From: Chrysomallon squamiferum
Lineage: Eukaryota; Mollusca; Gastropoda; Neomphalida; Peltospiridae
Direction of reading: 5' to 3'
DNA: 64,000 nt
NCBI GenBank assembly: GCA_012295275.1
Contig: CM022666.1
Location: 9,359,423 to 9,423,422 of the forward strand
In this document: positions 55,535 through 64,000 of the stretch, piece after piece
Layout: each line of letters opens with the position of its first letter
Position numbering within the stretch: the stretch's first letter is position 1
Made by a program: the position numbers and the translations under genes
The notes under the pieces: model-generated
Seen by the model: only the letters and a program-made list of their open reading frames with translations
Database searches by the model: none
What the model was told of the DNA's origin: nothing

Positions 55535-56061
55535 ATGGAGATCTTGAAGAGAGTCGCAGATATTCGCGTTATTTTTTTCTTTCTTATTTTCGTCAAACGT
55601 TATTTCTGTTTTGACGAGGTTGCGTCGGCGAAGTACAGCGCGTTCTGTCAACGTGGCGTCGTGTACGTGGGGCTGCCGTGGGACTGTAGCGGGTTTATTC
55701 AGTGTACACAGGCCTCAGGAGGGCGCTTCTTTGCAGTATGGATGCCGTGTCCTAACAACCTGCAGTACGACCACGACAGACAGGTCTGTGTATACGGAAA
55801 AGGAAGCTGTACTAATCTAGCAAGTAAGTGTCTGACTTTATTTTTAGTAAAGGTTGAACATCACTTACCTGAAATTTCAGAATCCAAAAATTTCCGAAAT
55901 TGAAACTGCTTTATTGTTTGTTTTTCTTTTCTTTTAATTAATAAACTGATACCAGAAACACTGAAACCTTGGCAATTGTTCAGTGTACACAAGCTTTGTT
56001 TCCTATTCAACTGTATTTGATATTAACTGTTGAAAACTAACTTCACACTGTGTGTACAAAC

Positions 56062-56156
<95 letters not shown>

Positions 56157-56502
56157 GTGTGCGTGTGTGTGTGTGTGCAAAAAAAACAATGACATTTATC
56201 GGTTCGAGCTGTCTCATTATAATTATTCTGAAATGTAAAATATTCTGAAGTTTAAAAATCTTTCCACTGACTATTATTTTGAAGAAGGAATAGTCAACGT
56301 TTATTCTAGTACAGTATTTAGTACAAGTAGTCAGTATTATATACTACTGTCATAACCGTAATAATAATTATCATCATCATTGTCATTATGGTAACATTAC
56401 ATTCATCATTGTTTCTTCTTTCTTAATACTCGTTTCTACAGACTGTAAGGATACAGAAAACCGAAAAGAAGTGATATACATTCTGTGTGTGTGTGTGCAG
56501 TT

Positions 56503-56560
<58 letters not shown>

Positions 56561-56683
56561 TGCTCGAGAAAGAAGAGAGTAAGAGAGAGAGTGCGACACC
56601 TAATAAGGCGAGGGCAACGACCTTTGTAACAGCTATGTTTTACATCGTTATACACACGCATAAAAACAGTTATATCAGTCAAT

Positions 56684-56751
<68 letters not shown>

Positions 56752-56822
56752 TTTAACAGAAAGACAGAAAAAGAGAACGATAGAGAGACAGTTTAACAGA
56801 AAGAAAGAAAAAGAGAACGAGA

Positions 56823-56917
<95 letters not shown>

Positions 56918-57040
56918 TGCTCGAGAAAGAAGAGAGTAAGAGAGAGAGTGCGACACCTAATAAGGCGAGGGCAACGACCTTTGTAACAGCTATGTTTTAC
57001 ATCGTTATACACACGCATAAAAACAGTTATATCAGTCAAT

Positions 57041-57110
<70 letters not shown>

Positions 57111-57174
57111 TTTAACAGAAAGACAGAAAAAGAGAACGATAGAGAGACAGTTTAACAGAAAGAAAGAAAAAGAG

Positions 57175-57264
<90 letters not shown>

Positions 57265-58005
57265 CAGTACACGTATATTCATGTTTGTCGTGTTTCTCTG
57301 TAACAAACCTTGACGTTTTTACGTCCTAAACAAAATATGTCCCATTTTTTTTTTTAAACCTGGCTGTGTAGAATATTTTTAATTTTTGTTGCCCTTGGCT
57401 ACGAACATATGAAACTGAAATGTCGAGAACAACGATTTTTTTTTTTATATCACCATGTGACAAACCTTAATGAAATATTTGCGGTTTTATTTTTGGTTAG
57501 AAATGGATAAATTGTAATTTTGTTGGAGGAAGTACGTTAAACTTTAATAAATATGGCTGTCAACATTGTCCAATCGCTGACGCCTTTACAGATCATTCAT
57601 GGAAAGTTGTTGATATATTAGTGTAACTGATACATGTAATCACACAGGTGTCACTTTGAGTGACAAAAGAAGTGACATGTTAATTTTAACACTTATGTTT
57701 CAGTTTTAACACTGTGAAGAAATGAGAAGTGAATCGACAGTTTCATTTTATTATTACTATAATGGATGCTGATTTTATCATGGTTATTGCAGTTCCACCA
57801 TCATCATTGTTGTCGTCTTTCTCTTTCTGTTATTTTTGTTATTTTTGACATTATTATTATTATTATTATTATTGTTGTTGTTATTATCATTAATATATTT
57901 ACTGCTGGTGCAACTATTACTACTAGTACTACAACTACTACTACTACTATCACTACTACTATACCATTACTACTACTACTACCACCACTATTACTACTGT
58001 GTTAT

Positions 58006-58040
<35 letters not shown>

Positions 58041-61000
58041 TTGCTACTACTACTATATTGCTAATACTACTCATATGTTATTATCATCATCATAATCATT
58101 GTTGTCGTCGTCGTTGTTGTTGCAGAGGTGGCCGAGGAGAACTGTCCTCTGTATCCGGACTTGAAGTTCCAGCACCCTGACAGCTGTGCCATGTTTTACA
58201 ACTGTCGACAGAAGAAGCCAATCAAAGGTTTACAGAAGTACGAAGACGAATGCCCCTTACCCCCTCCTCTTCCACCACGAGGCTCAGGCCTGCTGGCCCA
58301 ACCATACCGTCAAGTGCGGAAAACGACCCCTACCTAGTACTAAGTGTAAGTGTATTTTAGTGTTTGTGAATTGTGTATTGTGTATGTACTTATCTGTCTA
58401 TCTGTCTATGTTTCTATTTATCTATCTATCTGTCTATCTATCTATCTATCTATCTGTCTATCTATCTATCTATCTATCTATCTACTAATTTATCTATCTT
58501 TCTATCTACTTATCTGTCTATCTGTGTTTCTATTTATTTATCTATCTATCTATCTATCTATAAGCTAACTACAGGTAAAGTGGAACCTCGGGTTTCGAAC
58601 TTAATTCGTTCCAGACCTCGATTCGTAAACCGAAGCCATGTCAGACACATGAACGCCACTCTCATGTTTTGCAATTATTTATTTTTTAAGATCTACTGTG
58701 ATAAGTTTATACTTTCCACCAGCATTATCACTTTCACTTTTTGTTTTCTTGGGTGCCATATTGGATAGGGTATAATACAAAATGCACATAAAAGCAGCAA
58801 CAATTTAAAAAATGCGAGTGCACAATCTCAATGCAAAAGCTGGTGAGCTGTTGCTGCAAATCGAAGACTAAAGACCCTAATTCCTGATATATATTTGCTA
58901 TAGGGATGCCTATAATCCTTACTTTGACCTCGGTTTTGACGTTAACATCTAGTCTTATCTTTACTACATGTTGACGTCAAAACCGACGTCAAAAGAAAGC
59001 TTGTGGCGCGTTGCTCTAGTTCGTAACTCGGAACATTATTCGTAAACCGAGAAAAAAATTGCCCAAGATCACGGTTCGTAATCTGATTTGTTCGTGCTTC
59101 GAGGCGCTCGTAACCCGAGGTTCCACTCTATATATTAACTGACTGCAGGTGATTACAAACTGTATATATTAACTGACTGCAGGTGATTACAAACTGTATA
59201 TATTAACTGACTGCAGGTGATTACAAACTGTATATATTAACTAATTGCAGGTGATTACAAACTGTATATATTAACTGACTGCAGGTGATTACAAACTGTA
59301 TATATTAACTGACTGCAGGTGATTACAAACTGTATATATTAACTGACTGCAGGTGATTACAAACTGTATATATTAACTAATTGCAGGTGATTACAAACTG
59401 TATATATTAACTAATTGCAGGTGATTACAAACTGTATATATTAACTAATTGCAGGTGATTACAAACTGTATATATTAACTGATTGCAGGTGATTACAAAC
59501 TGTATATATTAACTGATTGCAGGTGATTACAAACTGTATATATTAACTGACTGCAGGTGATTACAAACTGTATATATTAACTAATTGCAGGTGATTACAA
59601 ACTGTATATATTAACTAACTACAGGTGATTACAAACTGTATATATTAACTAATTGCAGGTGATTACAAACTGTATATATTAACTAACTGCAGGTGATTAC
59701 AAACTGTATATATTAACTAACTACAGGTGATTACAAACTGTATATATTAACTAATTGCAGGTGATTACAAACTGTATATATTAACTAATTGCAGGTGATT
59801 ACAAACTGGCGTGCAAGGTTGATGAGTGTACGGGTAAAGCGACGGGTCAGTACGCGGTGCCTGGACGCGAGTTTTCAAAAGAGTTTATCAGATGTGCAGA
59901 TGGTAAGATCGTGGAAACTGGTGTCTGTCGTGCCAACGACGAGGTGTTCGATCCTGTGAAGGGGAACTGTACAAACAAATTTGAAGGTAGATTTCTACAG
60001 ATGTGATAGAAACATTGTCTAGTCAAACTGTCATTTGTGATTATGTCTGTTAATAACAGAATCATTTCGCAGTGTTTCATAATGGCATATACATAAATAA
60101 AATTACAGTATGATATGTAATAAATAGCAATAAATTACATAATAAGTAAATGAAATAATGAATGAACGAATGATTGATGAAAGAAAGAAAAAAGCTAAAT
60201 ATATAATGAAGGATTAACTAGAGAAACAGACAGACAAACACACAGATAGTTAATTAAATAAATAAATGAAATAATAAATACATTATGTAACCAATAAAAT
60301 AAATAAAGAACTCGAACTGAAAAAGTAAAAAGAGATGAATCGAGAGTGTGTTGTTTAAAACGTAGACACTGATGTAAAATGTCTGTTTCAGATTCGATCA
60401 GCTCGTACTGTAAAAATACCCCAACAGCGGTGTTTGAGGATCACACGAAATGTTCGCTGTACATCGACTGCAGCAAGTCAACTCACCACTCGGGACTGAA
60501 ACCCTTCCAGACTGAGTGTAAATACCCCACCCTCTTTGACCCACAGGAAAAAAAGTGCAAACCCTATGACCAGGTGATGTGTGATAGCCGACCTGAACCA
60601 AGACAACCTTGTAAGTTTTCTGTCTCTATGTCTGTCTGTATGTCTGTCTGTCTGTCTGTCTGTGTAGACGTCCGTCTTCTCGTCTGCCCGTCTATGCAGA
60701 TGTGTGTAGATTTTTTCCATATGTCTGTGTAGTATGTTTCTGTCTGTGTGTTTCTATTCTTCTGTCTTACCACTCTGCCTCTCTGTGTTAAATCCATAAT
60801 TTTAATACATTACAGTTAAATACACAGTTTTAGTACATTACAGTTAAATACACAATTTATTACGTTACAGTTAAATACACAATTTATTACGTTACAGTTA
60901 AATACAAAATGTTATTATATTAGTTATATACACAGTTTTATTACATTACCCTTAAATAGAGTTATATTACATTACAGTTAAATACACAGTTTTATTACAT

Positions 61001-61866
61001 TAGTTAAATAGACAATTTATTACATTACAGTTAAATACACAATTTTATATACTGCAGGTGAATATTCAGTTGGTCACTGCTTTGACAGACCGGAATGTTT
61101 ACCATGCGAAGCCAAGTGTGAACACAGTGCTAACGGACTTTTCCCTTACAAAGGCGACTCCAGCAAATTTATCACCTGCAAGGACGGACGGACTACAGAA
61201 GTAAAGTCTTGTCCGCTTGGCAAAAGTTTTGATGCAACAACAAAAGACTGTAAGTGTCTGTACGTCTGCTTTTGTGTATATGTATCTGTTTATGTTTTTG
61301 TATGTTTTTTTATATGTATTTATGTCTGGATTTGTTAAAGTTTATTTTTGTGCGTGCATTTTTGTTTGTGTGTGTTTATTTATGTTTGTATATATGTTTT
61401 ATATCTGCGCCAGTTTTTCTAAGTTTACTTGTGCTCGTGAATATTTGTACATGTTTTTAATGTTTGTTTATATTTGTCTTCGTTTGTTAATGTTTGTACA
61501 TATTTGAGTATATATATTTTTGTGTATGTTTATTTATGCTGCATGGTCGTGTAATATATTACAGGTGAGAGAGCGTGCACGTGCGGTGCTGAGATCAGGG
61601 CTCTTACGCTTGCTGTTTTGAACATCCAGAAATTTTTAGCCCCAAATGGACTTCGTAAGTAATAATCATGAAAATATAGAGAAGAAAAAACCACTCATTG
61701 GTTCGTTAAAACAAAATCACACACACAAACACACACACAAATACAAAATGATAATAATAATTAAAAACAACAACGAAACCGAATCAAAACAAAAAACCCA
61801 AAACAAAGCAAAAAAACAAAACAAAACACATGGATACACACATATATACATATACACATACATACA

Positions 61867-61898
<32 letters not shown>

Positions 61899-63043
61899 CA
61901 TATATACATACATACATACATACACACATACATATACATACATATACATGCATACATACTGCATACATACATTATAAACATAGATACAAATATAGGCAGA
62001 AAGACAAACAAACAGAAAGACGAAAAGACAGACAAAATGACATTCAGATAGATACCCAGATAGAGACAGTCAGACATGTAGACATAAGTACTGTGAAACT
62101 GTATTTAATATTATAACTGTGTTAGCGTATGACAAGTCGTTAGACATTTTTCTTCAGGATACACAGACAGGCAGGCAGACAGACAGACAGACAGACAGAC
62201 TCAAGTAATGTATTTGATATTACAGCTGTGTTAGCGTGTGACAAACCGCTGGATATTATTCTGCGAGACACACAGCCTACAACAGACACAGGAAGTGCTG
62301 TGATTTCGTGTCCGGAGAATTACAAGTTGTGTCCGTCCAAGTCCAGACTGAAGTGTTCTGCTGGACTGGTGTTTGGGGAGTGGGACGTCAACGAGCTGCA
62401 GACGTGTGTCAAAACAGTGCACGAGTCGTCCGCAGTAAGTGTCATTCAAATACGACTTTTGTGACGTCACTGCAGTATAACGTCATTGCATATCTTAGTC
62501 GACTTTAACGCAGTATTTGTTACGTCAGTTCAGTATAACGTCACTGCGTATCTTAGTCGACTTTATCGCAGTATTTGTAACGTCATTGCGTATCTTAGTC
62601 GACTTTAACGCAGTATTTGTAAGGTAAATTAGTACTGTGGTAGACATGTATTTGTAATGTCGTTCAGTATTATAATAGAAACAATCGCTGCATTTGTAAC
62701 GTCATTTGATACTATGATAGGCACAAGTCGTTTAGTGTTAGACAGCCGTTGTGTTTGTAACGTTCTCTGGTAGAGGAAACCATCTTTTTTTGTAATGACA
62801 TTCATTTCTGCAAAAGACGGGAATGTTTTTGTTGTAACGTTATTTGTAGAGAGGACCAATGTTTTTGTAACGTCATTTGATATTATGATAGACACACATG
62901 CTGTATTTTTAGCATCTTTGAGGAATATGTTATTAATGATTGTTTTGTTAATTTCAGGATTCCGGATTGAAAAGTCCTATAGAAATCCCATGTGTTGAAA
63001 GGTTTACCGAGTATTTTATTATACAGGGAATAATGAAAGATGA
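55535..63043 (+). CDS. Secreted multi-domain CBM14 (peritrophin-A) chitin-binding protein, 3' end uncertain, frameshifted in exon 2
   Basis: Eight exons: 55535-55823, 58126-58345, 59795-59986, 60392-60610, 61058-61249, 61565-61654, 62226-62434 and 62958-63043, about 498 residues. Residues 1 to about 32 form a signal peptide ([10 protein letters not shown] core). Exons 1-5 each encode one six-cysteine CBM14/ChtBD2-like domain; in exon 1 the cysteines are at 38, 51, 57, 72, 85 and 92. Exons 6-7 are Cys-rich and only domain-like. CBM14 domains bind chitin outside the cell, as in peritrophic matrix, cuticle or molluscan shell matrix; which applies here is unknown. Exons 2-6 are flanked by phase-1 introns, the arrangement that allows domain shuffling. 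Exon 2 enters in one frame and leaves in another, needing one base skipped near 58257. Exon 8 either ends at the stop 63045-63047 or is spliced at GA|GTAAGT and continues. All other donors in this gene are GTAAGT-like, so I favour continuation. Confidence 0.85.
56066..56178. repeat. (CT)n-(GT)n compound microsatellite in intron 1
   Basis: About 43 CT repeats and then a GT/GC-rich tail, between exons 1 and 2 of the chitin-binding gene. Confidence 0.97.
56505..57262. repeat. Tandem duplication of about 357 bp with (GA)n tracts
   Basis: A block containing AACGTGCTCGAGAAAGAAGA, CACCTAATAAGGCGAGGGCA and ACAGTTATATCAGTCAATAT occurs at 56557 and again at 56914, each followed by long GA tracts and a GACAGTTTAACAGAAAGA block (56747 and 57106). 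The copies are nearly identical, which points to a recent duplication or an assembly artefact. Confidence 0.92.
57850..58125. repeat. (ATT/ACT/GTT)n tract before exon 2 of the chitin-binding gene
   Basis: Trinucleotide repeats of about 270 bp end in TTGTTGTTGCAG, the exon 2 acceptor. Confidence 0.92.
58126..58345 (+). pseudogene. Frameshifted CBM14 exon 2
   Basis: Read from the exon 1 junction, this exon gives [15 protein letters not shown] through YEDECP and then Pro-rich nonsense ending at TAG 58335-58337. From TAC 58258 onward the next frame gives [20 protein letters not shown] and runs in the right phase into exon 3. The six expected CBM14 cysteines are complete only when both frames are counted. 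The shift lies between about 58250 and 58260, in CCCCTTACCCCC. An indel error, an allele or a true lesion is possible; the gene is otherwise intact. Confidence 0.85.
58386..58566. repeat. (TATC)n/(TGTC)n microsatellite
   Basis: TATC repeats with TGTC interruptions start shortly after the exon 2 donor. Confidence 0.96.
58578..59128. mobile_element. TA-flanked MITE in the chitin-binding gene intron 2
   Basis: A 551-bp element with inverted ends: left AAGTGGAACCTCGGGTTTCG, right, on the opposite strand, GAGTGGAACCTCGGGTTACG. TA flanks both sides (58576-58577 and 59129-59130). Internal inverted sequences around ACCTCGGTTTTGACG and CGTCAAAACCGACG are also present. TA duplication and this terminal sequence fit a Tc1/mariner-type non-autonomous element; no transposase is encoded. 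It sits immediately left of the 34-bp array, and the left flank CTAACTACAGGTA resembles an array unit. Confidence 0.8.
59131..59794 (+). repeat. 34-bp array of splice acceptors ending at exon 3
   Basis: The unit is GTGATTACAAACTGTATATA followed by TTAACTGACTGCAG. AG|GTGATT junctions occur every 34 bp from 59148 to the true acceptor at 59794: 19 intervals with no length variation. Exon 3 itself begins GTGATTACAAACTG, so each unit repeats the acceptor plus the first 14 coding bases. Variants change only CTGACTGCAG to CTAATTGCAG, CTGATTGCAG, CTAACTACAG or CTAACTGCAG. Confidence 0.97.
60790..61057 (+). repeat. TTACAGTTAAATACACA repeat leading to the exon 5 acceptor
   Basis: About eight units of 27-32 bp around ACATTACAGTTAAATACACA end in ACTGCAG|GTGAATATTCAG. 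The ACAG|TTAAATA units resemble, but do not duplicate, the real junction. Confidence 0.85.
61720..61975. repeat. (CA)n and (CATA)n microsatellites in intron 6
   Basis: CA repeats, A-rich sequence and about 20 CATA/TACA units between exons 6 and 7. The derived Ile/His/Thr frames are artefacts. Confidence 0.95.
62462..62890 (+). repeat. CRE-like ACGTCA repeat array in intron 7
   Basis: A degenerate repeat of about 60 bp with GTATAACGTCACTGC and CTTAGTCGACTTTAACGCAG. A full TGACGTCA palindrome is at 62462-62469 and ACGTCA recurs near 62479, 62522, 62537, 62580, 62699 and 62870. Confidence 0.8.
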
Positions 63044-63359
63044 GTAAGTAATTTTGTTTTACAGCAATATTATTAACAAAATAAATCAGATTTCTGTAAT
63101 AATAATAATAATAATAATAATACCCACAACAACAACAGTACTACAATTAGTAGTAATAATAATAACAATAAGAAGAATTAACAGAAGCAGTAGTAATGGT
63201 TGTAGCAGTAACATTAGTAACAGTGTTATGGTAGTAGTAATAGCATCAGCAGTAATATTAGTAACAGTTGTATAAATGACAACAGTTCTATAGTAGCGGT
63301 AATAGTAGTAATAACAATATTAGTTGTAGCAGCAGTAATATAGTAGTAGTGTAGTAATA

Positions 63360-64000
63360 ATAGCAGTAGTAGTAACAGACGTGATAGTAATAATAATAGT
63401 AGTAACAGTAGTAGTAGCAGACGTGATAATAATAATAATAGTAGTAACAGACGTGGTAGTAATAATAATAGTAGTAACAGACGTGATAGTAATAATAATA
63501 GTAGTAACAGTAGTAGTAGCAGACGTGATAGTAATAATAATAGTAGTAACAGACGTGGTAGTAATAATAATAGTAGTAACAGACGTGGTAGTAATAATAA
63601 TAGTAGTAACATGTAGTAGTAGCAGACGTGATAGTAATAATAATAGTAGTAACAGACGTGATAGTAATAATAATAGTAGTAACAGTAGTAGTAGCAGACG
63701 TGATAGTAATAATAATAGTAGTAACAGACGTGGTAGTAATAATAATAGTAGTAACAGTAGTAGTAGCAGACGTGATAGTAATAATAATAGTAGTAACAGT
63801 AGTAGTAGCAGACGTGATAGTAATAATAATAGTAGTAACAGACGTGGTAGTAATAATAATAGTAGTAACAGTAGTAGTAACAGACGTGGTAGTAATAATA
63901 ATAGTAGTAACAGTAGTAGTAGCAGACGTGATAGTAATAATAATAGTAGTAACAGTAGTAGTAGCAGACGTTGATAGTAATAATAATAGTAGTAACAGAC
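63360..64000. repeat. AGTAGTAACAGACGTGATAG minisatellite reaching the window end
   Basis: Tandem 30-bp and 42-bp units combine AGTAGTAACAGACGTGATAG or GTGGTAG variants with AATAATAAT and extra AGTAGTAGC. They yield a Ser/Arg/Asp/Asn repeat frame on + and a poly-Leu frame on -; I treat both as artefacts. The array runs off the right edge. Confidence 0.96.

Noticed and set aside
59131-59794. CRISPR-like array of 34-bp repeats
   Set aside because: There are no spacers, the units are contiguous, and the context is a eukaryotic intron ending at a splice acceptor. The same applies to 6942-11287.
63226-63974. Ser/Arg/Asp/Asn-rich protein (+) or poly-Leu protein (-)
   Set aside because: AGT/AAT minisatellite; unit composition explains the open frames.

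Overview
This window looks like nuclear DNA of a metazoan, most likely a lophotrochozoan and plausibly a mollusc. It is AT-rich and sparsely coding. Genes are split by GT-AG introns, and the DNA is crowded with microsatellites, minisatellites and short inverted-repeat elements. The mollusc guess rests on a short dibasic-cleaved neuropeptide-like precursor and a secreted multi-CBM14 chitin-binding protein, not on any single diagnostic gene. Four protein-coding loci are supported, all on the + strand. No rRNA, tRNA, CRISPR array, transposase or reverse transcriptase was recognised.

Layout. 1-2816: non-coding DNA with CT, CA, TATG and TAA repeats. 2856-3353: a 165-residue secreted peptide precursor with two copies of an xxxxFNPTGW peptide. 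3354-12555: intergenic DNA dominated by a 4.3-kb satellite (6942-11287) of 34/39-bp units. 12556-13400: a small HEAT-repeat protein. 14636-42355: a complete VWA8 gene. I resolved all 45 coding exons by frame continuity and by recalled similarity to human VWA8 (5,655 nt, 1,884 residues); one intron is GC-AG. 42356-55534: 13 kb without a recognisable gene, mostly simple repeats and variants of a TGTATGTATG-type minisatellite, plus an 18 x 30-bp array. 55535 to at least 63043: a secreted protein with five CBM14-type domains, one per exon, whose second exon carries a one-base frameshift in this sequence. It probably continues beyond the window.

The most unusual pattern is that several introns contain tandem arrays whose repeat unit is the splice junction itself. 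VWA8 intron 9 repeats the end of exon 9 plus its 5' splice site about 11 extra times. VWA8 intron 21 repeats an acceptor fused to a donor-like sequence (TTTACAG|GTAAAT) and ends in the true acceptor. The CBM14 gene repeats the acceptor plus the first 14 bases of exon 3 in exactly 34-bp steps for 19 intervals. VWA8 introns 30 and 43 show weaker donor-derived arrays. This suggests tandem duplication seeded at exon-intron borders, so true splice sites must be chosen among many near-identical decoys. The four loci do not form an obvious pathway: a peptide hormone candidate, a HEAT scaffold protein, a mitochondrial AAA+ ATPase and an extracellular chitin-binding protein.
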